Shown one piece after another: positions 1-11,400 of a DNA stretch of 64,000 nucleotides. Origin of the DNA: Patellaria atrata CBS 101060 (Eukaryota > Ascomycota > Dothideomycetes > Patellariales > Patellariaceae); NCBI GenBank assembly GCA_010093705.1, contig MU006090.1, positions 1,577,817-1,641,816 on the forward strand, given 5' to 3'. The position numbers were made by a program, and so were the translations under genes. Every line of letters begins with the position of its first letter. Position 1 is the first letter of the stretch. The notes under the pieces are model-generated. The model saw only the letters and a program-made list of their open reading frames with translations. It did not search any database and was not told the DNA's origin.

Positions 1-331
1 GCAAACTGAACGGATTGAAATATCTATAAGTATGCTTAGTCTTTTCACGAATTCGATCTGTTCGTGTGCAGCAAAGTACAGTGCATGCGCTGGACTCCCT
101 ATTCGTGACTTTGTCGAAAAAAGCAATTCCCATCTAGAACTAGAGCGTGCATTGACCATAATTATTATCGGCCCGGAATCTTATCTGCTTTTTCCCCAGG
201 TTTTCCCCGACCCAGAGCTCACGACCTCATCCGTTGAAATTCAAGACCCACAAATCGTCAATCTACAACCAAAGGTATACTCGACGTACTTCAATCCGTG
301 CCTAGTAAATCACCCCTATACTCTCTCCAGG

Positions 332-1498
332 ATGTCTTCGGAAAAACCATTGCCCTTTATATATCAATTTGCCGCAGGTAAGTACTGGTGGAGCTATGCT
401 TTCTCCGACGCAGACTAAGGTTTGTGCGTAGGTGCGGTCGCGGGTGTGTCTGAAGTAGGTGATCCTCCAATAAATAATAGGTAGACACAGTAGCTTAACT
501 GAAGCTTCCTCTGGCAGATTTTAGTTATGTAAGGTCGTTCCGTCAAATCTTTAGACCAAAGAAGCTGACGGTATTATGCAGGTACCCGTTAGACGTCGTC
601 AAGACCCGAGTGTAAGCTTTAGTGTCCGAATTGATGAATGCAACTGAGTCAGTGAAGGCAATTGCAGACTGGTAAAGGAGCTATTGGTGAGGAAAGCTAC
701 AATGGCATGGTGGACTGCTTTCGAAAGATCATTAAGCACGAAGGGTTCTCCCGGCTCTACAGAGGCATCAGTGCTCCTATCTTGATGGAAGCCCCTAAGA
801 GGTGAGCCCAGCTATATACTTTCGACCGCTAAGTAACTAATACACCTAGGGCAACAAAATTCGCTGCTAACGATGAGTGGGGAAAGTTTTACCGCAATGC
901 ATTCGGTATTCACAAGATGAATCAGTCATTGTCTATCCTTACCGGTGCCAGTGCTGGTGCTACAGAAGCATTTGTGGTAGTCCCCTTCGAGCTCGTAAAG
1001 ATTCGACTGCAAGACAAGGCGCAAGCACATAAATATAACGGAATGGCGGATTGTGTACGCAAAATTATTACCCATGAAGGACCCATGACTTTATACCAAG
1101 GGTTAGAAAGTACAATGTGGCGACATATCCTGTGGAACGCAGGATACTTCGGCTGTATCTTCCAAGTTCGCGAACTGTTGCCGAAAGCAGCGGACAAGAA
1201 GGCACAGATCGGAAATGATCTAGTTTCCGGTGCTATCGGAGGAACTGTCGGTACTATCCTCAATACCCCAATGGACGTTGTGAAATCTCGGATCCAGAAT
1301 TCACCAAAGATTCCCGGTGTCGTACCTAAGTACAACTGGGCATGGCCAGCACTGGGAACTGTCATGAGGGAAGAGGGCTTCAGCGCATTGTACAAGGGTT
1401 TCTTACCCAAGGTCCTCCGTTTGGGTCCAGGAGGTGGTATCTTGCTCGTGGTGTTCACCGGTGTAATGGATTTCTTCAGGACGATGCGGGGCGTCTAG
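332..1498 (+). CDS. odc1: Mitochondrial 2-oxodicarboxylate carrier (SLC25 family), six exons
   Basis: Inner-membrane carrier of the SLC25 family, expected to exchange C5-C7 oxodicarboxylates such as 2-oxoadipate and 2-oxoglutarate. Exons read as 332-377, 432-454, 518-528, 582-611, 658-801 and 850-1498; joined they give 300 residues, the usual size for the family. The start MSSEKPLPFIYQFAAGAVAG matches the typical N-terminus. All three carrier signatures are present: PLDVVKTR (split over exons 4-5 boundary region), PFELVKIR and PMDVVKSR. The segment LSILTGASAGATEAFVVVPF is characteristic of the ODC subgroup. The third exon is only 11 nt long, and the intron before exon 5 is about 46 nt. The identification of the carrier family is secure; the ODC subgroup is from residue pattern recall, without a search. 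Confidence 0.92.
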
Positions 1499-1846
1499 GG
1501 AAAATCTGCTTAGCATTTGTTAACATCTGTCAGCCGTTATAGACTGTATACCCTATGCGAATGATTCAGAACGGATTTCTGTCCTTAGTATTTATCATTG
1601 TACTATAGAATATAGAGAGCAAAATTTGGAGATATACACAATTTTACTTTATTGTTATAGGAATTATATGAACATTATCCAAGTCATGCCGCCTAGACTA
1701 TAATACTCACTTCTGAAATTATATTATCCTCTTAACTAGGGGATTCTAGATTAGTATCGTTCCAAAGTAAAATGATAATATAATAGTCAACTATAAATCC
1801 CGCTCGTGCTGTGATACTGGGCTCCCAGCTCCATTACTATGCTGAT
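1499..1846. other. Intergenic, 3' flank of the carrier gene
   Basis: AT-rich downstream region with no coding signal that I can support. Its last five bases (1842-1846, CTGAT) are one copy of the target duplication of the adjacent solo LTR. Confidence 0.6.
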
Positions 1847-2361
1847 TGTTACGGCCACAGGTAATGAGAAGCATGTAGTTGACAAGTGGGGGACACAACT
1901 ACGGAGAAAATCGGTGTCACGGAAGTCACGTGACGTGGACCCAGTGGACGCAGAAGGGTTCTACGTTCAACACGTCCAAAAGGCGACTTGGACGCAGTGG
2001 ACGCAAAAGGGGTTTTACGTCCAACGCGTCCAACGATCAAAGTAGGACGCTCCTTTACGCATGTATTTAGATTCCTCGTAGTTATTCTTACCATCAATCT
2101 TACCCATAGATTTGGATGTTACGGTTTTGAACTTGACTTCATTCGTCACGCTGTTTCCATATAGTACGTCTTGTCTCATTATGAGCATTACCCGGAAGTC
2201 AAGGAGCCAGCAAGTTGTGTCGACAACTTGAAGTGCCATTGTTATACGATTCCTATCACTTGCCAAACCTACCCGAGTGGTTGACCACGTTAGTGAGAAG
2301 CCAGGCGCGTTTCTAGACTTATCCTGTTCTGTCTCGATAAGTATAGACTCCCGTTGTAACA
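1847..2361 (-). mobile_element. Solo LTR A (LTR retrotransposon fossil), minus orientation
   Basis: A 515-bp element whose ends are TGTTAC...GTAACA, read on the minus strand as TGTTACAACGGGAG... to ...GGCCGTAACA. It is flanked by a perfect 5-bp target duplication CTGAT (1842-1846 and 2362-2366). About 300 bp of its 5' half is roughly 90% similar, in inverted orientation, to the element at 12301-12925. No internal coding region, primer site or polypurine tract is present between the target repeats, so this is a solo LTR left by LTR-LTR recombination. The 3' half holds a variable minisatellite-like segment (about 1930-2045). The superfamily (Copia or Gypsy) cannot be decided without the internal region. 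The intact target repeats argue for a fairly recent origin. Confidence 0.87.
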
Positions 2362-2834
2362 CTGATATTCAAGCGATTGTAGTCTCAATAGGGTGCTATG
2401 TTTACGGCTACTAGTACCCCGCCAACTTTTGGGGCTTTCCGCTGCGTTACCGCCCTAACTCTAGGCGCGATTAGGCGTAAGGTAGGCAACTATCGGGCGA
2501 CTAACGGGCGACTACCTAGCGTTTACCCAGCAATGATCTAAGAACCCTTAACTTTGATAAGTTAACACTCTTATATTAATATATTAGGCTTATTTATTAT
2601 TAGGTTGGATATAAATTCTTTTTAATTTAAAAAAAGGTTAATAAAGAGAACTATTAACTAGTGGTTAGCGCCAATAATTAGTGATCATGTGATTATATAT
2701 AATCCTTAAAACTTAAATCAACCTCCTGTAAACACATTGTAAATATAACTCTACACCAACAACAATAACAGTTACGAGAAAGATAAGGAAGACCCAAAAT
2801 ACGAGAAGTAGCTTATCTCATCTAGTCTAAAAAG
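2362..2834. other. Intergenic, AT-rich 5' flank of the methyltransferase gene
   Basis: Starts with the CTGAT copy of the LTR target repeat. About 2400-2520 is GC-richer with small direct repeats (cgggcgacta twice). About 2550-2760 is strongly AT-rich, with runs such as tatattaatatatt. This must contain the promoter of the gene starting at 2835. No gene seen. Confidence 0.5.
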
Positions 2835-4898
2835 ATGGTAATGGTTATAATACCTCTTAGCCGGAATGGGTCGCCAGTGGCCCCACAAATCAAAACTCAA
2901 GCGGTAAGATATTAGCCCTTCAAAGTAGTCCTTATTACTCGAGTCTTAGCTAAGAAAATATATTATCAATTTTAGATTAGTAAGATTGTTTGCCATAGAC
3001 GTAATAAGGACGATGTAAGTGATATTTAACTAAGAATTAACGTATCTTAATATCTTGATACTACATTATATGCTACGCTAACATGTTCGCTTAATAGATA
3101 GAGGAGTTTTTAATCAAATGGAGTGGTTTCGATAAAGATATATATATCCCCTTCTCATGGCATACGATTGATGAACTGTCAACGTGTCTAGCGTTGGTAC
3201 AGGACTACCTTAATAAACGTCCACGGTAGGTTGATATCCCCACCCTTAACGCTTGATATTGGGCTATAACATCAATATAACACCCCTCACTACATAACTG
3301 ATTATATTATCGATCCCTAGCCCTTTAAAGAAACGCAAAGCGAGTGAATTCGATGGATCAACCCACCTCAACGCTTTCCAGCGTAGCGTTAAACTGAAGA
3401 GCCGATCACCCTCCGTGCTTAGCTCAACATCAGAATCATTCACGTCCAAATTTAATATCGAACACAAGCACGTCAAAATCTATAATGGGGTCCTCAAGCA
3501 AAATAATGGGTTTCTCGAGGTTGAAAGGGTCAGTTAAGATCCAATCATGTTTTTACCCTAAGACCTGCTTACTAATCCGATATAGAGCACGAATCCGAAT
3601 GTAGCACAACTAGAGGCCCGACGAATCCCGACCGAATCCATGATCAATGAGGCTCGTCAGACGTTGACCGTGAGAGCAGCTAACAAGATCCGCGTCGAGA
3701 TCCAGAAACAGCTCGCGCGGATCTCCGGACCACCCGTTCGACTTGCCAACACCATAGACGAATCCTCGCCTCCGCTGAGGTTCGAATGGATCGACGAAAA
3801 CATCTTGGGTGAGGGGGTGCAGAAAGCGGATGCAGACACGATGCTCGGGTGCCAGAGCTGTCGGCCTGACATGGGGCAGAACATCGGGTGCGAATACACG
3901 AAGAAGTGCGACTGTTTGGAATTCGCGGCCGTCAACCAACGCCGGCTCACGGAGGCGCAGAGGTACAAATTGGACCACGGAGACGGCGACAGCAGGGATA
4001 TGCCGAAGCGGTTCCCGTACCACAATTCCGGAGCCTCTGCTGGCTGTCTCGTCAGCTTCTACCTCGAATCGCGGGCGCCGATCTATGAGTGCAACGCTAA
4101 GTGTAGGTGTGGCATGGGATGCAAGAATAGGAACGTGCAGTTCGGGCGGCAGGTTGAGTTGGAGATTTTTAAGACCGCGGACCGTGGGTGGGGTATGTTT
4201 TTGCTCTTTTTCGTTCTCTCTATTTCTTCAAGCACACTCCTCACCTGTCCCTTACCCCTGAGTACCCCTGAGTACACTCGAAAGTCCCCAGACGCCCTAT
4301 TGTACAACCCCATCACATCGAATCCACCTCTATCCTATACCAAACCATCACTAACCTTCTCCTAGGCCTCCGCACCAAATCCCCCCTCAAACGCGGCCAA
4401 TTCATCGACACCTACCGCGGCGAAATCATAACCGACGCCGAAGCCACCCGTCGCGAAACCACCATCCCCACCAGCACGCCCTCCAAAGCCGCCCTCGCGC
4501 ACAAAGACTCCTACCTCTACACGCTCGACAAATTCACCTCCCCCCTCCTCCCCCTGAGCGCGTGCTACATAATCGACGGCTCGCACACGGGTGGCCCCAC
4601 GCGCTTCATAAACCACAGCTGCGCGCCCAACTGTCGCCAATATACCGTCTCTTATAATAAGTACGATCAGCGGGTTTATGAGATTGCGTTTTTTGCATAT
4701 AGGGATATCGAGGCGGGCGAGGAGCTGACGTTTGATTATTTGGATAAGGATGAGGTGGAGGAAGGGGAGGAGGATGGGGAGAGGGAGAAGGATCAGGGGA
4801 AGGGGAAGGAGGGGAGGGAAAAAGAAAGGGAGAGGGAAGAGGGCATGTCGGAGTGTAGGTGTGGGGCCAGTAGGTGTCGGAAGTGGTTGTGGATGTGA
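2835..4898 (+). CDS. clr4: Chromodomain-SET histone H3K9 methyltransferase (Clr4/SUV39/DIM-5 type)
   Basis: Nuclear protein lysine methyltransferase that should place H3K9 methylation and nucleate heterochromatin. Six exons, 2835-2903, 2976-3014, 3098-3225, 3321-3528, 3586-4192 and 4366-4898, join in frame to 527 residues (Clr4 is about 490). Exons 2-3 encode a chromodomain: ISKIVCHRR..., then IEEFLIKWSGF, an insert, SWHTIDEL and LVQDYLNKR. Exon 4 carries a basic PLKKRK nuclear signal. Exon 5 holds the pre-SET zinc cluster (CQSC, GCEYTKKCDC, ECNAKCRCGMGC). Exon 6 holds the SET core (RGWGLR, RFINHSCAPN, ELTFDY) and a post-SET CRCGASRC. The F in LTFDY is the F/Y-switch residue that favours trimethylation. 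A low-complexity acidic/Lys insert (about residues 475-510) separates SET and post-SET. The first chromodomain cage aromatic (Y in EYxVE) is not obvious. The exon 4 donor is GTCAGT, so that junction is the least certain. Confidence 0.9.
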
Positions 4899-5407
4899 GG
4901 GGCGTTTAGGTTGGGGGGTTGGGTGCTATGTGTGCAGTGAGCAGGGGGTGCGTAATCTGGGGGTTTCAAGCATCTGGTTGTGATTGCATGTTCTGGGGAT
5001 CTTGGTGGTTGGTTATGCACAAATTTCCTTTCGGTTTCATGCTGCCGGCAATCTCTTGGTGGTTGCTCTTCTTCTCCCCTATTTGGAGTCGGAGGGATTT
5101 CATAGTGGTTCTAGGAACGGATCAAGGTCCGTTCACGGTCTCGATTCTAGGGGTCAAAAATGTATTTCCTTCTCTCCTACCGAAAACACTTAATGCGTGA
5201 AGACTCTGAAGCTCATGATGTAACAAAACATCGCATACGGAGCTCAGGTAACATCGAAACGCAAACCCCGCTGTACTCTCAATCCAAATCTCATGGGTAT
5301 TGTCCCGCCCATATGTACCTACAACACCCAAAAACACCATCTCACCCCCTCCACATGATCCCAAATCAAAAAGTATATCCACGCTTCATCCCACGACCTA
5401 AAGACAC
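4899..5407. other. Intergenic between convergent genes
   Basis: Space between the 3' ends of the methyltransferase gene (+) and the transcription factor gene (-). Short open frames here have no recognisable features; it should contain both 3' UTRs. Confidence 0.6.
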
Positions 5408-7961
5408 CTAAAACAAATTCCCCATGATCCTCGCCAACTCATCATCCTGCCCTAGCACACCCGCACCAATCTCCCCGTTCTCCCCCACCCCACTCGGGCC
5501 AACCTGATACTGATTGCCCAAGAGACCAGAAAACGCGCCTACAGCCTCAAACATGCTGGTCAACTCGTTAGCCATGCCATTCGGGCTCGCCTGATACTGA
5601 CCCGGCACAGGCGTCCCACCACCGGCGCCATTGCCGAATATAGCGGCCTCGTCGACCTGGTGGCCCGCGAGACCCGCCATTGCGACCGCAGCCGAGGAAT
5701 GGGGGTCCGAGGGATCGTGATGGATCGACTGTTGTTGCTGTCCAGGCTGGTTGCGGTAGTTCAGACCGAGCTTCTGGGCCGCTTCTTTGAGAACCTTGAC
5801 TGTTTTCCAGAGTTTGTTGCTGACGAAGGAGGAGCTGGATAGGCCCCGAACGAGGTCAAGCGCCATGTAGAACTCGTTCTTACAGTCGTCGCTGAATTGG
5901 GCGGGCGCGTGGGAGACGGCGAGGAAGAGAACTGCGATGGCGGAGAGGATGAAGTAGTTGAAGAGGACTTGTTGTGTGCGATAGAGGTCCGTCGTTGTGT
6001 TTGTGTGGGTGAGCACGCGGATAGTGTCTTTGGCGACGTCGACGACCGTTTGCGCTTGCGCCATGTTTTCCATGATACTAGTTGCCGTGTGGAGGACGGG
6101 GCGGTAGATCAGGATGCGCATCTGGTTGGCCCGAAGGTAGAGAACGATGCGGAGGCGGTGGATTCCTCGTGGTGCAGGATCTGGTTCTTGACCTGTATTC
6201 GGATGGGTGTAGCGGAGTGAGTCGGGGATTGTGCGATGCCATTGTATGACCTGATAATCAAGATACCCTATTTCTTCTTTGCTCACTTGTTGACCGGGTG
6301 CGTTTTCAACGTTTGCGATCGCTTTCCAGACCTTTGAGCCGATGTTGCTATATGTTACCATTGCGGATAGATATGGCACAACCGTCTCATCCTAAAGAAA
6401 GTCAGTGGTGAAACTAATACAAGCATAACTCTTAAGATATTCATTCGTCAGAAAATACTTACTGGTCGAGGTAGTAATGGATCAATATCAGCATCTTGAA
6501 GGGCGAAAGGCATGCCTGTGCCGAAACTCCACCGTCTATCTAATACATAGATGGACCAGAATAGATTGATAGCAGAGGTCCGTTCGGCTTCGTCTGTGAA
6601 TCCAGTATTATACGTTTCACGTCGGTGAAGGCCCAGCTCCATACACAATCGAGCGGCTATTCCGACAACTCTCCAAGCACGAGTCTCGTCGTCCCGGTGA
6701 AAATGATACATTGCCTGGACTTTCTTTAGTATGTAAATGGGGGCTGAACTAGAGTAACTAACACTTAGACTAAGCATTCGAATACCCTTATCATCAACTG
6801 GTGCCAAAAGCTGTCTCTCAACAGCAATGTGTGCGTTTTCGAACAACCTTCTACCAAGTTCGCTTTTACCACGACCTTCAAGAATGAGGGCAATTGATAT
6901 GATTAGTTTCATTATGCTTGTCTGTGCATCATTGATACCATCAGATCCAGGTAGCGACCCCTGCATCAGACCAGAACGGTTTGCGGCGTCCATGAAGGTG
7001 TACAGCAAGGTTGCATGACGGATCATTTTCTCAATATCTACCACGTTATACATGATCCCCATCTCTTCTTGCCATACTCTCAAGAGTCGTAAAGCCTCGT
7101 CCCTTGGAATTGACCATATAGGATCCTTTGTAGGATGAAGCTGTCTGAAAGCATTGGAAGAAGGAGGTGGGCTTGGTGCGGGAGACTGGTCGATACCGAT
7201 TGCGTCGTCAACAGAATCTATCTCACCACTCGTTATTCCCATTGTTTGCAAGCTAGATTTTGCGACTCCAAGGTTAAAAACGGAACTTGTGGGCCCTTGA
7301 TATTTAGGATGCTTCGCAGATTGGCTAGACCTATGCTGCGTGGGCGAGTTTGGAGTTCCAGACATTTGCGAATTGGACACAGAGCGTGAGAACGAAGGAA
7401 GTTGATTGTATAGGCCAGGATCCACCGGAGTGATACGCGATTCGACTTGAGTCCTGAGCTGATTGAGATTACTGAAGAGGGAGTCGACCTGCGCCTGAAG
7501 ATGTGCGATATGTTCACTCATGGCCTTGTATTCCCTGCGATGCGTGAGTTTATAAGCACGAAATTGGCGCATTAACGCATTAATTACTTACTCCGAGTCC
7601 TTGAACGAGTTGCAGCAATTCGGCGCATATACACACTCGAGGGAGAGATTTCCACATCTTTGACACGGAGTCTGTCCATTGCACTTGATTTTGCGCCTCT
7701 TGCACTCATTGCTGTACGCGACAATGTTAGCATCGCGTCTTGACGCATAGATATATCGTGCTCGAGTATATCGGCGTACCATGCGATTGAAATATATCGA
7801 TTCCTCTTCGCTCTCTGTTGGGGCTGACCGTCTTCGTTTTTGCGCTTGGTACCGGCTGGGTCGTTGATAGGACTTTGAGAGTTCAAAGTTTCCATTCTCG
7901 CGAAACGGGCGCAGGCACCGTGACGCGGCGATTGAAGAGCGGAATTGTCGAAGTGGACCAA
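5408..7961 (-). CDS. Zn(II)2Cys6 fungal transcription factor
   Basis: Nuclear regulator. Exons on the minus strand are 7780-7961, 7592-7711, 6463-7534 and 5408-6391; together about 785 residues. The zinc cluster is assembled across intron 1: the exon 1 end (RNRYISIA plus TG) supplies the first Cys, and exon 2 gives NECKRRKIKCNG...CQRC...C. A short coiled coil follows (SEHIAHLQAQVDSLFSNLNQL). The region from about residue 280 (EALRLLRVWQEEMGIMYNVVD, LCMELGLHRRET, NLFWSIYVLDRRWSF, DIDPLLPRP) is the fungal-specific middle homology region. Translation could also start at 7895 (METLNSQSP); the first 22 residues look leader-like. A 39-45-nt in-frame segment near 6721-6765 carries splice-like ends and may be a tiny extra intron. 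A telomere-like repeat lies about 110 bp upstream. The target pathway is unknown. Confidence 0.88.
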
Positions 7962-8664
7962 AGTGAATGACAGCGTATAGACGAGAAGTGATCGATGGTG
8001 GGTGTGCGGTTCCCTTCCGCTGAGCTTACACTAGAACTACGGGGTACGGTACGGCAAGACGTGTTAAGCCGAACCCTAACCCTAACCCTAAGAACCAGAG
8101 CACTTGATCTGCTGTAGATTAGAGATCTTGTACCACTACTGCACAAGATGTACTATATGCTCTTCCTTATAAGTATCTATCATTGTACAATACAAGCATG
8201 AAGATTAGAGCTTCATTCCCTGGCCAAGGGGTCGTTGTCAGTATTTTCAGTCTCTGCAACTTCCGCCCAGACATAACACCATACTATCAAACGGGACTCC
8301 TCTCCAACTTTTCAACTGATATCCACAACTAAGCCAGAAAAATTTTTAACTATCAGAAGACTGTTTCGAATCATGGTAACGAAGTTCGGTAACGATTATT
8401 AGTAACCATCTTAATACTAAGAAAATCCTATCAGAATTACTGTCAAGTAGCGCCTCTAGCTTTGTCTAGCTTCAGCAATCATGACCAAACCGAGTAGTCA
8501 TGGGAGATGAATTCGCTCTATATCCCGGTAGTCGGTCGATTTTTCCCCCATCATTATCTACAAGAAGTTCCATATTACATTCGACAGACATACTATGTCA
8601 GCAACGCCCTAAATTGGTCATCTTACGTGATCTCAGATAATGCACTTTATAGAACCTCAGGTCC
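7962..8664. other. Intergenic; promoter of the Zn2Cys6 gene and 3' flank of the monooxygenase gene
   Basis: No gene seen. It contains a telomere-like repeat at 8072-8091, listed separately, in the promoter-proximal part of the regulator gene. Confidence 0.55.
8072..8091. repeat. Interstitial telomere-like repeat, three CCCTAA units
   Basis: AACCCTAACCCTAACCCTAA, i.e. three exact TTAGGG-type units read on the minus strand, about 110 bp upstream of the regulator start at 7961. It may be a telobox-type regulatory site (bound by Myb/TRF-like factors in fungi) or a scar of telomerase-mediated repair. The sequence is certain; the role is inference. Confidence 0.8.
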
Positions 8665-10629
8665 TCACATCACAGCTGCCTCGAGCACTCGTCTTCCTCT
8701 CTGAATCACCGAACTCGCAAAGCGCACACACAATCGTTTGATATCAAAGATCCCGAGTCCTTGTTGTCGGGCATTGTATACCGCCAACAGCGCAAGGGTG
8801 AACGCAAGAATTTCAGCGCTCTTTCGCAGCTTTTGCTTTCTGATACCCTTCTTGGTATATTTGATGTCCCAATCATTCCACGTAGGGAACATATTCTTCC
8901 AGATCCACATATAAGAGCTATACCTATACAAGAGATCAGTCCTACGTCGTTTCCGGCTCTGTTGATTGTTCTACTTACGGATAGACAGTTCCGTTCCACC
9001 CATTAGTCGAATACCAATTATTACATCCGCCCCTCATCATTACCATATCCTTAACTTTCGTCTGAATATCCTTCGTATATGCTACTTCTGCTTCCTTCCT
9101 AACCTCTACCGTTTCCACATCGCCTTTCAAGATTGGCTCGATGAACTGGAGCGCGTGTTGGACTCCGCTTTCAACGTAGAGGACGACAGAGGTGTGTCCA
9201 GTGGCCGTATTGGGTCCAAACAGCATGAAGAAATTCGGGAATCCGTCCATTGCGGTTCCTAGATATGCTTGAGCTCCTCCGCGCTCCTCCATCGTTTCGA
9301 GAATGTCTTTTCCACCTCTACCGATTATCTTCAAGGGATGTGCCCACTTGCTAGTTCCAAATCCGTTTGCTAGCACGATGATGTCTGCGGGGAATTGCTT
9401 CTGTCCCGCGGACTTTTCAGAATTTTTACCCGGACCGAGAGTGACGCTGTGCTCCTGAACGCTCTCGAGACGTCGAGTTGTGAGCTCGATCTTAGGATCA
9501 TTGAGATTAGGGAACCACTCCGCGTCGAAGATCCGCCTCTTGCAGCCGATTGCATAATCTGGAATCAACATCTCATGGTACTTTTCAGGAACCGTTCTCT
9601 TTAGGTAGCGAATAAGCTTGCCTTCGATTTTGGCTCTAGCTTTTTCATGAGACTCTCCCTTTCCCATCAGATCGAATGCAGCTTCGACTCCGAGATATAC
9701 CAGAAACCTAGTTACCAACATAAGACCGGGTATCGTCTTGAAAAGCGTGTTGCTCCACTTCTCCCAAGCATCGTTTCCACCAAGTCCTGGACTCCTGGGG
9801 ACCACCCATGGCGGAGAACGCATAAGCTGAGTTACTGATTTAGCGTTATACGGCGCTTTTATCAACCTAGGGACAAGCTGAGCAGCACTGCAGCCTGTAC
9901 CAATGACCACTACGTCCTTGTCCTGGAAATCCACGCTGCGGTCCCATCTTGCCGAGTGAAAGATTTCTCCCTTGAAGTTCTCGCGTCCAGGGACATTCTC
10001 AGGCCACGCATTCGGCTCCACAAGCCCTCCAACACCACTGATAACGACCTTAGCTCTTACTTTTTCCGTAAACGAGTAAACCCTGTGGTCCCCTTCCTTT
10101 TCAACCAGATCCTGTCGCTCTTTTGTTGTAAGATCTCCAGCACCCTCAACGAGATGCTTGAGCGTGACTTCCCACTCCTTTTCTTCTTCTAACCACCGAC
10201 ACTCCGTCACATCTGTGTTCAACTGTATCTTATCGACAATATTATATTTTTCGCACACGTCTTGCAGGTATCTGACATATTCGCCACCAGGGGGTTGGAA
10301 GCAGGACCAGTTCTTGTTAGGGCAGAACGAAAAGGAGTAGAGAATCGCGGGTCTAAAAGCATATTAGCATTAATCTTCGAAGAGCTCCATTTAGATCAAA
10401 AAGCAGCGTACATATCGCAAGCAACGCCCGGGTACCGATTGATCCACCACGTGCCCCCAATCCCTGATTGCCTATCGAAAATCCTGAACTGATCGAATCC
10501 GAGCTTTTCTTTCAACCTGCAGCCCATAGCGATGCCCGAGGCTCCAGCCCCAACGATGAGGATAGGATAATACGTGTAGCCATTGGGATCGTATGCGTTT
10601 ACCCGTTTGATGGTCTCGCAATGCGGCAT
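8665..10629 (-). CDS. FAD/NADPH monooxygenase, Baeyer-Villiger type
   Basis: Class B flavoprotein monooxygenase expected to insert oxygen next to a ketone or to hydroxylate. Exons 10412-10629, 8979-10352 and 8665-8923 join to 616 residues. The N-terminus has the FAD Rossmann motif ILIVGAGASG and then GGTWWINRYPGVACD. The Baeyer-Villiger fingerprint FxGxxxHxxxW(D) is seen as FKGEIFHSARWD, followed by the second (NADPH) Rossmann motif VVVIGTGCSAAQ. The last exon adds SSYMWIWKNMFPTWNDWDI, a typical C-terminal segment, plus a hydrophobic stretch. The first intron removes 59 nt and the second 55 nt; without them the protein appears truncated at both ends. The gene lies upstream of, and in the same orientation as, a Zn2Cys6 regulator, so it may be its target (inference). 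The substrate cannot be told. Confidence 0.9.
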
Positions 10630-11400
10630 GGTGATCGCTCTGCAGCTATCCGATATCTGGACGATAGTGGAAATGGGAGATGACGAAGCTGGTATGGATT
10701 CAAATATTCTGCAAGTGCAGCGAAAGGAATGTAGGTAGAGACAGATACCGTATGCGAATCTCAAGCACGGATTCGCGAAACGTGAACACCCCGCGCAGAC
10801 ACACGAGAAATTCAACAGAAAACTTCACAACTGAAGGACAGGAAGCAGCTCCGAAACAGTCAAAGTAACGAAGTAGCAAACGGGAACACAACGCATGATC
10901 AAAATTCAGCACAGGACGGAGCTCAATACCTCATCCCTCGGCACCCCGAGAGGACAAGAAAACGTATCCAATCGATGTTCCAAATCAGGCCCAGCACCCG
11001 AGGCAGCCGCTTTCTATCGAATTAAAATCATAAAGCGCCACATCCCCACATTATGCCGTCCTAGATGGAGATCCCGAGGTCCTTTTAATCCCTGCCGACG
11101 AGCCACTCACGTGCGGCGAGGAACCTAAGCCACCGCTATCCATAAGGTACCGTAAGGTAACTGCAGCATCTTGTCGCCCCGAACAGCACATAAGGTAGCG
11201 CTCCTTTCATGTTATTCATCATCTGATCTCTCTTTGGCTACGGACGTAATTAAACATTCTTTATCGTATCGAATACCCGATGAAGCAAAACATGCAGCTA
11301 CGGGCTGCAACAGGAATGACAGGATTCCGTAAGCCGCGTGCAAAAAAAAAACAAGCTTTCTTCCCAAAGCGGGTGGTTGACAGGTGGCGCTAGTACGTTC
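10630..11400. other. Intergenic, 5' flank of the monooxygenase gene
   Basis: No credible coding region. It contains the monooxygenase promoter and leads into the tandem array that begins at about 11.41 kb. A 10-A run lies near 11342. Confidence 0.55.

Noticed and set aside
922-1458. 178-codon minus-strand frame opposite the carrier
   Set aside because: Antisense of a confirmed carrier exon; no recognisable domain.
8072-8091. Chromosome end
   Set aside because: Only three units in the middle of gene-containing sequence; an interstitial repeat, not a telomere.
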